Assembly (NCBI RefSeq): GCF_008831285.2
Contig: NW_022205054.1
Span: forward strand, 10,001 to 26,506
Source of the DNA: Nymphaea colorata
Lineage: Eukaryota > Streptophyta > Magnoliopsida > Nymphaeales > Nymphaeaceae
Length of the DNA stretch: 16,506 nucleotides
Reading direction: 5' to 3'
Both the position numbers and the translations under genes were made by a program. Numbering within the stretch: position 1 is the stretch's first letter; the number at the start of each line of letters is the position of its first letter. The notes below the pieces were generated by a model. That model made no database searches, was not told the DNA's origin, and saw nothing but the letters and a program-made list of their open reading frames with translations. Positions 1-7,323 of this stretch are shown one piece after another.

Positions 1-706
1 AGTCCACTTCCTGTACCTAGCCCAGCTCGCCCAAGCTCACCTTGTCCGAGCTCACCTCTGTCCAACCCAATCTAGGTCAAGTCGCACCTAGTTGATTCCT
101 ACCTTAGCCCACAAGGGAGACCGCTCTTGAGCACCCTTGGAGTCTAGGAATCGACGGCTTGACGAGTTCATTCCCTGCGGCCTCCGGCCACCACCGGCGA
201 CCTCTGCTCCATTTCCGGCCAGCATTCCGGCGGACATTCCAGCTGGTCCCGTCCACACAAGGCGCCAGCAATTGAAGCTCCTAGGCGATCACCGACGAGC
301 ATCTCTTCAATCGGATCTCTCGTGGCGCATCTACCACTCCGGCGTGCCAGTTTCAGCCATCTCCGGTCAGCTCCGGCCACCTCCGGTGACTGCTGCTAAC
401 TTTCTGGCAACATTTTCCGGCGAAGAACCAGCAGGTCCCCGCTCAATCCAGCCACCTCCCAAGGTGCCCCTAGGCATTTTCCGAGAGTACTTCTTCACTT
501 CCGGCCAGCCGTTTGTCTTGGAGAGCGTTCGCATCGTCCGTGGTGTGTTGGTTAGTGATAATTTGCTTCCGCTTATGTTTTAAGTTTTTGCTTTGGGTCT
601 TGAATCTTGTTTGTCTAGCGTGAGTCTTAGCTCCCTCTAGGGTGATCTTGGGGGTAGGCGAGGCCTTTGGCTTCGGATTCTACCGGTCACGGGCGAGATC
701 CTACCA
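1..706 (+). repeat. 5' LTR of element 1, 3' portion only
   Basis: It repeats 6342-7047 at a constant offset of 6341 with no difference that I can see. It ends in CTACCA, followed by the three-base spacer ATT and the PBS. The stretch is C-rich early on and carries many CCGGC/CCGGCCACC motifs between about 180 and 400. A 148-codon open frame inside it is considered incidental. Confidence 0.93.
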
Positions 707-709
707 ATT

Positions 710-722
710 TGGTATCAGAGCC
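710..722 (+). other. Primer-binding site of element 1 (initiator Met-tRNA type)
   Basis: The 13 bases TGGTATCAGAGCC start three bases after the LTR end at 706. They are complementary to the 3' end of plant initiator methionyl-tRNA, the usual primer for minus-strand DNA synthesis in plant LTR retrotransposons. The same site with the same spacer recurs at 11357-11369, so the LTR boundary is firm. Confidence 0.95.
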
Positions 723-1270
723 TCCTTGGAGCAGCAGGAAGCAAGCAGTAACCTCTTGAAGGCAGTAGAAGACAGATTAGTCAGCTTTTGTTTCCAGCAG
801 TTTTCAGGATTTGGTTTTCAGAAATAGGCGAACTGCGGATTCCTGGTGTGTAACAGTTATCGACAGTGTATCAGCGTTTTCAGGGGGCAAACAAAGTCGG
901 AATTGCCTCAAATTTGGTGGACAGACTCGTAATCATATGAGCTACAAAAGTTGTTTAGGGCTCCAGGAGAGATTCGGCCCTTAAGCAGACGTTTTTGGCT
1001 TTACAACGTGATAAAAGCCTGAACGGACAGAACCTGTCCGCGAGAGCAGTTCAGCCTGAAGATTACATAGTTTCAGTGACTTCCCGAGGTCGAAACGAGC
1101 TGAAATTTTCAGCATAGTCAGATAACTATATCCTCTGAGTGCTGACAAAATTTGAAGTCAAAACTCCACCCTTTGACATTTCTGTGCGTAAGTCCTGGGA
1201 CTTCCTAAAAACAGTCTGGACTAAGGGTGTGCACATCGCACTACCCTAGGGTGCTTGAGCTCGAGGTGCG

Positions 1271-1298
1271 CTGTCGAGGCGTCAGGCGGACGCGACAG
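1271..1298 (+). ncRNA. Leader hairpin 1 (GAG bulge, AGGCG loop)
   Basis: The outer stem CTGTC (1271-1275) pairs with GACAG (1294-1298). A bulge GAG follows (1276-1278). The inner stem GCGTC (1279-1283) pairs with GACGC (1289-1293) around the loop AGGCG (1284-1288). All ten pairs are Watson-Crick. The hairpin at 1341-1366 has the same architecture with different stem bases. It is preserved at 11918-11945 in element 3. Confidence 0.7.
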
Positions 1299-1302
1299 TT
1301 TA

Positions 1303-1319
1303 GGCCCCACTCTTGGGCC
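1303..1319 (+). ncRNA. Leader hairpin 2 (linker hairpin)
   Basis: GGCCC (1303-1307) pairs with GGGCC (1315-1319) around a seven-base loop. It lies between the two GAG-bulge hairpins. Alone it would be weak evidence; its position in a hairpin cluster makes it more credible. Confidence 0.45.
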
Positions 1320-1340
1320 CGGCTGAGAGCGAGAGTTAGC

Positions 1341-1366
1341 CACCGAGGCGCCAGGAGGGCGCGGTG
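1341..1366 (+). ncRNA. Leader hairpin 3 (GAG bulge, AGGAG loop)
   Basis: The outer stem CACC (1341-1344) pairs with GGTG (1363-1366). The bulge is GAG (1345-1347). The inner stem GCGCC (1348-1352) pairs with GGCGC (1358-1362), and the loop is AGGAG (1353-1357). Compared with hairpin 1, bulge and loop are nearly the same while both stems differ with pairing kept, which is the covariation expected of a selected RNA fold. It is preserved at 11988-12013. Confidence 0.7.
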
Positions 1367-1395
1367 ACAGGCGGAACTTGTTTCCTCCTCCCGTA

Positions 1396-1420
1396 GCGCA
1401 CACAAGGCAGAAGTGTGGGC
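1396..1420 (+). ncRNA. Leader hairpin 4
   Basis: CACAC (1399-1403) pairs with GTGTG (1413-1417) around a nine-base loop, and GC (1396-1397) can pair with GC (1419-1420) across one G-G mismatch. It extends the hairpin cluster but has no paired homologue here, so support is modest. Confidence 0.35.
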
Positions 1421-1560
1421 TGATAGACAACGGGCAGAAAAGTTGTTTACAGCAGGTTCTTCGCAGCATAGGATTTTTTCTTTAAGAGTGGCAGTGTGTC
1501 AGTGTGTTTGGTTTCAGCAGTAGCATAGGATTTGTGTTGGCAGTTTGCTTGCTAGAATAG

Positions 1561-4179
1561 ATGACGGATATAGGTGCCCGTTTGGAAGGATCCAAAATGG
1601 ACCTGTTTCTAAGCGCCTATGAGAATGGGAAGTACATAGGGAGGCTTTGGTTAGTCCGAGGGGAGACTTGGAACCAAGGGCCAAGATATATATACATCAA
1701 GGCTGGTAGCTCGCCCTACTGCGATTGGGTTATACAACACCCTAGTGTACAAGGGTGCCATTTTCAATTGGCAATCGATAACGTTGCTCGTAACATCTGG
1801 ATCATCAATGACACAGACACGGGTAGACTTAGTGTTGTTGGTCATGGGGAGATATTTCAACGTTGGGTGCAAATCTATCCAGGTGAAGTCATCAAAGTAG
1901 GATCTATGGACCATTATTTCGAGTTGACAGAAAGAACCTCTTACGTGGCCACAGAGCAAAGAGAGCCTCACATGGAGCCTAGTGAAGCACGTACCATTCC
2001 TCACATAGTAGGGACACCACCTCTTGAGAAAGACTCAACCAAAGAGAAAGAAATGCATCATACGAGTCACGAGTGGGAGAAGTATGATCAAACACTCAAG
2101 GAAATCAAGGAAATGTTGAAAGCCTTGACCCCTACTAATGAAAGAGGAAATCATGTAAAGCCGCAACCTCTTCCACGAAAAACGGGCAATGCTCAAACTT
2201 ATAGGAGGATCTATTCAAATAAAGGTCTCCTTCCCAAGCCCGGACCTCTTCAAGGAGAAACACAAACTATGACTACACAGAATGCCATTTCTACTTATAA
2301 GGTCATAGCCCATCCAAAAGAGACTAAACCAGGCATCCAACCAAAGCCAGCAGAAGAAAAGGTTGAGAGGGAGGGCACGATAAAGCCCAAAGTGGATGCT
2401 GAAGCAATGAGTCGAGATCTATCAAAGGGGTGTGAAAGCAAAGACAATCTCGACACATTACCTCTTGGTAAGGCGGTGCGTAATACCAAGGATGTTGAGA
2501 CAATCGCATCATGGACCACCCAGGAAATTTTGGACGAGATTGATCTCCTATGTCAGGATTTCGATCTAAGTGAGGAACCCGCACCTAGTGTGATCCAGTT
2601 AGTATCACAAGAAGATCAGCTTAAGAATGAAATGCAGGGATCCAGTTCGACATCCATACCGGGCCAAAAACAGGATGAGTCTTTAAGGTGTCAAGCTCCA
2701 CCCACAAGAGAAAAAGGAGAAGAACCTTATGAGCTTGAACCCCTTGAGCACATACTTCCTAATGATACAATGGAATTAGTCAGGTACCAATTACAGGAAG
2801 AACTCATTCTAGATGGAAACGGGCCCCTCGACAATGAGAGCATAGGATCCAACTCCGGAGATGCCCCCATGGAAATGGAAGAAGTAGGGCATCCCACCAA
2901 GGACAAGAGTATGCAACCACCTTCTCTTCCTGCCCAAGATAACATAGAATCTCAGGAGGGTGGTATGAATTTGAATCTCTCAAAGTCTTCTTGTCCAAAG
3001 GCACGAACGAAGCTCCAACAATGGGCGACCCAAGTATTAGTGAATGAAATTCCACGACAACCACAAGAGAGCCAAGTTTGTGGGATGATCCGAACAGAAT
3101 CTGAAGAGGTCGCCACTTACCAAAGGCAAAAGAAGAGCCCTAGCAAACCTGGACTCGGGCAAAGAACTAAGCCGCCCACTATCCAGGAATTGTTAGAGGA
3201 AGAAATTTTGGCCACATCAGATGGAATCCTCCCCGAGTCAGAAAGTGATGACATGAGCAGCTCAGAGAACCAGCTTGATAGTACAGGCATCTACCCGAAT
3301 ATCAACCCAGAGAAAAACCACTACAATGAGGTAGATCGAGTAACCCTTAGGGCACATTCAGAACAATGCAAAGTCGAAGGGTACTCACGGGCCGCCTTAG
3401 TCTCTCCCCAAAGTCAGATACATCCTAAGGAGGGTGGTCATCACCCATTCAACAAAACGACTCTGGGGCACTACAGTGAAAAGCTTTACCCAGAGCGATG
3501 GAGAGCTTATCAGTTTCCAGACTCTCCAAATTGCAGCCGAGAGTTGTGGAATCCTTTCAGCCCACTTGGAACATGCACGACAGAGTCACCCTTAGCCCAA
3601 GACTCTGAAGGAAGAAACACAGTAATGGCACCTCGGGCTATAGCAAAGGATAAAGAACGAGCACTGAGCATAGTGGAGCAACAAGCTCCACGAACGGGCC
3701 GCAGGCTGTGGCAAGCCCACGATCGTGGCAAGGTCACCCCACAGTTTGAGGGCACAGAAAAGAGCAAACAGCTGCAAGGGCAGCATGGTATATATATCGG
3801 GCACCTGCCTCGTGACTATGGTCCAGGGCAATCGCGACTCAGCCGAATGAATCGAAGTAATGAAATGACTCGGGTGATTACCAAGGTTTACTCTAGAGGC
3901 CCGAGAAGGTGTTTTGTCTACTTGAGAAACTCCTTAAAGGTGCTACCTAGAGACTATGGACCAAAGAGGAAACGGAAGGAAGAGAGTGGCTGTGAGCAGG
4001 TTCACCAAAAGAAATCTTCGTTAAGAGCTTGGGGACAAGCTCCATTTCAGGAGGGTGGATCTGATACGGGTCAACCTTCGACTTGGCCGAGAGCAGCCAC
4101 TAATGAGGTTAAGAGCAGCCAAAGCGGGCGAAGCAAGGCTGCCCTTCATGAGGAATCAGGCCCTTCTTGGCCGTGTTGA
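1561..4179 (+). CDS. 872-aa retrotransposon protein with N-terminal FHA-like domain
   Basis: This is the only long ORF of the element. Residues about 25-123 read like a forkhead-associated fold: SSPYCDWVIQHPSVQGCHF (50-68) parallels the FHA stretch with a G-R-S turn and an S-x-x-H box, WIINDTDTG (80-88) sits where the S-x-N-G loop would be, and GEVIKVG (108-114) matches the closing strands. Gly49, His60-Pro61-Ser62 and His67 fit; the usual phosphothreonine-binding Arg and Ser appear to be Ser50 and Gln64. Residues 130-740 are hydrophilic and probably disordered, with acidic patches near 319-340, 408-425 and 540-565. LPRDYGP occurs at 749-755 and 795-801, the second running into a nuclear-localisation-like PKRKRK. 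No zinc knuckle, protease or polymerase motif is seen. The first ATG directly follows an in-frame TAG, with T at -3; the ATG at 1597 (Met13) has A at -3 and G at +4 and may be the real start. It could also be an unrecognised Gag. Confidence 0.8.
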   Translation: MTDIGARLEGSKMDLFLSAYENGKYIGRLWLVRGETWNQGPRYIYIKAGSSPYCDWVIQHPSVQGCHFQLAIDNVARNIWIINDTDTGRLSVVGHGEIFQRWVQIYPGEVIKVGSMDHYFELTERTSYVATEQREPHMEPSEARTIPHIVGTPPLEKDSTKEKEMHHTSHEWEKYDQTLKEIKEMLKALTPTNERGNHVKPQPLPRKTGNAQTYRRIYSNKGLLPKPGPLQGETQTMTTQNAISTYKVIAHPKETKPGIQPKPAEEKVEREGTIKPKVDAEAMSRDLSKGCESKDNLDTLPLGKAVRNTKDVETIASWTTQEILDEIDLLCQDFDLSEEPAPSVIQLVSQEDQLKNEMQGSSSTSIPGQKQDESLRCQAPPTREKGEEPYELEPLEHILPNDTMELVRYQLQEELILDGNGPLDNESIGSNSGDAPMEMEEVGHPTKDKSMQPPSLPAQDNIESQEGGMNLNLSKSSCPKARTKLQQWATQVLVNEIPRQPQESQVCGMIRTESEEVATYQRQKKSPSKPGLGQRTKPPTIQELLEEEILATSDGILPESESDDMSSSENQLDSTGIYPNINPEKNHYNEVDRVTLRAHSEQCKVEGYSRAALVSPQSQIHPKEGGHHPFNKTTLGHYSEKLYPERWRAYQFPDSPNCSRELWNPFSPLGTCTTESPLAQDSEGRNTVMAPRAIAKDKERALSIVEQQAPRTGRRLWQAHDRGKVTPQFEGTEKSKQLQGQHGIYIGHLPRDYGPGQSRLSRMNRSNEMTRVITKVYSRGPRRCFVYLRNSLKVLPRDYGPKRKRKEESGCEQVHQKKSSLRAWGQAPFQEGGSDTGQPSTWPRAATNEVKSSQSGRSKAALHEESGPSWPC

Positions 4180-4195
4180 CCCAAGAACGGGTCAA
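4176..4195 (+). other. Hairpin overlapping the stop codon
   Basis: TTGACCC (4176-4182) is the exact inverse complement of GGGTCAA (4189-4195), with the six-base loop AAGAAC. The TGA stop (4177-4179) lies inside the 5' arm. Identical copies lie at the equivalent stop in the other two units (8027-8046 and 14819-14838). A role in termination, readthrough or RNA structure is possible but not shown. Confidence 0.5.
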
Positions 4196-4639
4196 GAAGG
4201 AGGAATAGGAGACGCAGTACAGCAGGTGCAGACCTTACAAACTGATCATGGTCAGCTTAGAATCGAAGCCGAGGGAGGAGCGGGAGGAGAGGCAACGACT
4301 CTAAGCAAGGCTCTTGAATACCAAGGCGGTGGGTTGAGTCCAAGTCCGGTCTAGTCCAGCCTAGGTCTTCGCTAAACCCTGTCACTTAGGGTCAGCCTAG
4401 GGCGAGCCTAGGCAATTCGTGGTCCAAGTCGAGTCCAAGCACACGCGGGCTAGAGGAGGACCGGCTCTAGGAATAAGACTTTAAGTCTCGAGAGTGTTTT
4501 ATGCGTTTTTAGTTAAGTTTTAGTGTGCGCATTTGCTTTGGATTCAATTCCGTTTTGGATTCCGTTTTTGAGGGTTGGATCACATGTTTAGATCCACTTT
4601 TGATTCAGCACTATTAATACATTGTACTCCTTTGTTTTG
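4180..4639 (+). other. 3' non-coding part of element 1 interior
   Basis: It separates the ORF stop from the polypurine tract and is repeated at 8031-8489 and 14823-15279. A 99-codon frame (4055-4354) overlaps the ORF end in another frame and continues into this stretch; it is open in all three copies, but the copies are nearly identical, so that says little. CCTAGG-type motifs recur between 4360 and 4415. TATTAATA-like sequence occurs near 4611-4619, just upstream of the 3' LTR. No other gene is seen. Confidence 0.6.
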
Positions 4640-4661
4640 AAAAAAAAAAAGGGGAGGATTA
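4640..4661 (+). other. Polypurine tract of element 1
   Basis: A run of 11 A followed by GGGGAGGATTA lies directly before the TG that opens the 3' LTR. It is the expected primer for plus-strand DNA synthesis. The other two units have GGGGAGGATTA (8490-8500) and GGGAGGATTA (15280-15289) without the A run. Confidence 0.85.
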
Positions 4662-4707
4662 TGCATTGATTGAATTTGGAATGAAATTAAGTAATTAGTA
4701 GATTAGC

Positions 4708-4761
4708 TTCTCTCTCCTCTCCCGAATTCTCTCTTCTCCTCTAGGCGCAATCTTCTTCTCC
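4708..4761 (+). promoter_or_regulatory. CT-rich stretch near LTR start, possible Y-patch
   Basis: A pyrimidine-dominated run resembles the CT-rich Y-patches of plant core promoters. It is kept at about 8548-8601 and 15338-15390. A TATA-like sequence lies roughly 90 bases upstream but in the internal region rather than the LTR, so a promoter here is only a suggestion. Confidence 0.25.
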
Positions 4762-5385
4762 ATGCCTTATTCTCTCTACGGTAGATCTGTAGTTTAGCTA
4801 GAACAGCAGCCTTTGCTGCAATACCACGAGGACAAGACTTTCAACCCGCGGCTTCATCTTCTTCTCCTTGGTTTCTTTGCTCTTCTCCTCCACTCGGCCA
4901 AAGGTTGATCGGCTTTGGGAGTCTCCAAGTGCAAGGCGCAAGGTAGCTCTTCCTCCCGGTTTTTCCCCACTTCAATCCAAGGCGTCCATGGTGCAACCGA
5001 GCTTCTCCACCAGCAAGGTTAAGGGCCACGACTCCAACAGGGCAGGTCTTCATTGATCCAGGTGACTAGAAAGAAGAAGACAACCATCCATCCTTCGAGA
5101 TCAAGCGGTAAGCGTCCTTAACGAGGAAGAAAGAGGGTGCAACGACATTGTTGCTCTTTGTCTCTGGGTTCGGCTTAAGGAGGAGGAGTTTGCTGGATTT
5201 CCAGCCAGTGATCTCTTCATTCCCACGGTGGAAACCAGTTTCAAAGGGTCTCTTACGAGTCACCCACTTTCCCCTTGATTAATCACGTAGATTTCTTGAT
5301 TCCGTGTTTGAAAATAGCATTTGAACCGTGGGTTTGAAGTTAAAATCAGCCACGGTTCAGATCTGCTAATCTCGCCGGAAAGTTC

Positions 5386-5449
5386 AGAAGAAAAGAGAAA
5401 GAAAAGGGCTTGAGAAAAAGAAAATAAAGAAAAGAAAAGAATAGAAAAA
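5386..5449 (+). repeat. A/G-rich low-complexity tract in LTR
   Basis: An irregular run of AAAGA/AAAAG units follows a GCCGGAAAGTTC segment. Equivalent tracts lie at about 9226-9289 and 16013-16074 with small length changes. An AATAAA hexamer (5423-5428) occurs only in this copy. Confidence 0.7.
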
Positions 5450-5712
5450 TATCAGCCCAAGAATGAGTTAGAAAAGTTGAAATCAGGCGAGAATTCCAAA
5501 TTCCGGCGCACATTTGGGCGTCCGGCCACCGCTGCTATTATTCCGGTTAACATTGGTACATCTTCCGGCGAACTCCGGCAGAGGACAGCAAGCTAAAACA
5601 GCCCCTTCTTGCTGTACTTGACGGACATCATCAGAGTTAGGCGACATTGGTGAGAATTGGGGAAATTCCGGTCGACATTTGGGGAAGAACTCCCACCGCC
5701 GGCCACCTTGAG

Positions 5713-5743
5713 AAACCCTAGCCGATCTCCATTTTGGTAAGTG
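5713..5743 (+). promoter_or_regulatory. Telo-box followed by splice-donor-like site in LTR
   Basis: AAACCCTA (5713-5720) is the plant telo-box, common in promoters and 5' UTRs of translation-related genes. GGTAAGTG, a consensus-like 5' splice site, follows with its GT at 5737-5738. In the 8501 LTR the pair is AAACCCTA (9551-9558) then GGTGAGTG, and in the last LTR AAACCCTA (16335-16342) then GGTGAGTG. The arrangement resembles the end of a plant leader exon. No transcript evidence is available. Confidence 0.35.
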
Positions 5744-5813
5744 TTTCTTCTTGTTCAATTTCATCCCTTCATCTTGCCACGTGTCCTAATCCTGTTGAAT
5801 TAGAGAGCAGCTT

Positions 5814-5830
5814 GAGAGAGAGAGAGAGAG
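5814..5830 (+). repeat. GA dinucleotide microsatellite
   Basis: Alternating G and A over 17 bases in the element 1 3' LTR. The related LTR has only a short GAGAGAGA equivalent near 9655-9663, so the run expanded in subfamily 1 or shrank in subfamily 2. Confidence 0.9.
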
Positions 5831-6093
5831 GCCAGCTCGTCAACCCCTCCACAATCTTTTCCTCATTTGGTGGATCGCCCACCATTTGGAGAGAAAATTA
5901 AGGGGGAGATTGAGTAGCTAGGATTTGTCTCCAACAAAGTAGGATCTAGTTCTTCCTCCTCCAGCCAAGTGTCCCTTCTAGAAAACTTTAGGAGTCTCTC
6001 CCCTCCAGCTCGCTCCTCCACCTCACCAACTGAATCCACCTCACCACATTTCTTGCTCCACCTAGCTAGACACCTCACCTAATCCCTAGCCTC

Positions 6094-6112
6094 TCTCCTA
6101 ACATCTAGGAGA
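6094..6112 (+). other. Small LTR hairpin
   Basis: TCTCCTA (6094-6100) and TAGGAGA (6106-6112) are exact inverse complements around a five-base loop. The LTR at 8501 has two copies, at 9982-10000 (exact) and 10115-10134 (one A-T pair replaced by G-T, loop changed). Confidence 0.5.
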
Positions 6113-7323
6113 TAGTCTCTACTCACCCGCCACCTAGGCTCATCTTCTAGATTCCAAATCTTAGTCAAACCTAATCTAATTTACCCTTAACCTAGCCCCA
6201 CGTCATTTCCATTTCTACCCAGCCTAGCCCTAAACCTACCCTAGCTACTTTGTAGGAACCTACATTTTCGCCCCTGCCCTTCACCCGGTCAACTTAGGGC
6301 TTGAAACACTTGACCCCCTTTGCCCAACCTACCCTTGACCAAGTCCACTTCCTGTACCTAGCCCAGCTCGCCCAAGCTCACCTTGTCCGAGCTCACCTCT
6401 GTCCAACCCAATCTAGGTCAAGTCGCACCTAGTTGATTCCTACCTTAGCCCACAAGGGAGACCGCTCTTGAGCACCCTTGGAGTCTAGGAATCGACGGCT
6501 TGACGAGTTCATTCCCTGCGGCCTCCGGCCACCACCGGCGACCTCTGCTCCATTTCCGGCCAGCATTCCGGCGGACATTCCAGCTGGTCCCGTCCACACA
6601 AGGCGCCAGCAATTGAAGCTCCTAGGCGATCACCGACGAGCATCTCTTCAATCGGATCTCTCGTGGCGCATCTACCACTCCGGCGTGCCAGTTTCAGCCA
6701 TCTCCGGTCAGCTCCGGCCACCTCCGGTGACTGCTGCTAACTTTCTGGCAACATTTTCCGGCGAAGAACCAGCAGGTCCCCGCTCAATCCAGCCACCTCC
6801 CAAGGTGCCCCTAGGCATTTTCCGAGAGTACTTCTTCACTTCCGGCCAGCCGTTTGTCTTGGAGAGCGTTCGCATCGTCCGTGGTGTGTTGGTTAGTGAT
6901 AATTTGCTTCCGCTTATGTTTTAAGTTTTTGCTTTGGGTCTTGAATCTTGTTTGTCTAGCGTGAGTCTTAGCTCCCTCTAGGGTGATCTTGGGGGTAGGC
7001 GAGGCCTTTGGCTTCGGATTCTACCGGTCACGGGCGAGATCCTACCATCACCCAAACGGTTCATGGCAAACCAAAACAGCCATGACGCCGATGGGAGACG
7101 CAGCCAACGCCACTCATGCGCCAAGACATCAGGCGCTTCCCAACGGCCGCCTTCACGCCGGCATAGCCATGCGGACAAGCGGAACTTGGGAGGCGCATAA
7201 TGTTGAAACGCGAGATAGATTCTCGATCAAACCGAACCGTCGTGGAACAACCGATAAAAACAAGCAAGAAGCAAACAGCAAAGGCAACGGGGATCCGTCA
7301 AACCGAGCATCAATCTCCTACGC

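Larger units (their letters stand above)
723..1560 (+). other. Structured 5' leader of element 1
   Basis: These 838 bases between PBS and ORF have no convincing coding frame on the + strand. They are matched by 11370-12207 with about six substitutions and no indels. The last third holds a cluster of short hairpins (1271-1420). Several possible splice-acceptor-like ends occur just before the ORF, such as TTTCAG near 1511-1516 and TTGGCAG near 1534-1540. In LTR elements this is where packaging and dimerisation signals lie; that role here is inference. An 82-codon open frame on the minus strand (1221-1469) overlaps the hairpins and is not supported as a gene. Confidence 0.75.
1..7047 (+). mobile_element. 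Element 1: near-complete non-autonomous LTR retrotransposon
   Basis: The order is LTR, PBS, leader, single ORF, polypurine tract, LTR. The 5' LTR is cut by the window start, so only its last 706 bases are seen; the 3' LTR is complete. If both LTRs are equal in length the element would be about 8.7 kb. Positions 1-706 and 6342-7047 read as identical by eye, which implies a young insertion. The interior of about 3.95 kb has one long ORF and no visible protease, reverse transcriptase, RNase H or integrase. That suggests a LARD-like or TR-GAG-like element mobilised in trans. The target-site duplication cannot be checked because the left flank is outside the window; the bases right of the element are TCACC. 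Confidence 0.9.
4662..7047 (+). repeat. 3' LTR of element 1 (2386 bp, subfamily 1)
   Basis: It begins TGCATTGATT after the polypurine tract and ends CTACCA at the point where the 5' copy meets its PBS. The first ~920 bases align closely with LTRs starting at 8501 and 15290. The remainder is recognisably related to the 8501-11353 LTR but diverged and shorter. In order it holds a CT-rich stretch, an A/G-rich tract, a telo-box followed by a splice-donor-like GGTAAGTG, a GA microsatellite, a small hairpin and a C-rich region with CCTAGC repeats. Small open frames on both strands around 4841-5056 exist in all LTR copies and are not supported as genes. Confidence 0.93.

Noticed and set aside
137-583. 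148-codon open frame, repeated at 6478-6924
   Set aside because: It lies wholly inside the LTR and is identical in both only because the LTRs are identical. The product is proline-rich with no recognisable domain, and the frame is not kept in the subfamily 2 LTR.
1221-1469. 82-codon minus-strand frame in the leader, repeated at 11868-12116
   Set aside because: It coincides with the GC-rich hairpin cluster and has no domain features; RNA structure explains the sequence better.
1561-4179. Possible Gag-Pol identity of the long ORF
   Set aside because: I looked for a CCHC zinc knuckle, the protease D-S/T-G triad, the reverse-transcriptase YxDD box and the integrase HHCC/DDE signatures in all frames given and saw none.
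4841-5056. Overlapping 62- and 70-codon frames on opposite strands, in all three LTR copies
   Set aside because: Near-identical LTR copies keep frames passively; no protein features are seen and the two frames overlap.
6000-6480. C-rich CCTAGC/CCCTAAA stretch as telomeric repeat
   Set aside because: Motifs are irregular and not in tandem; it is a compositional feature of the LTR.
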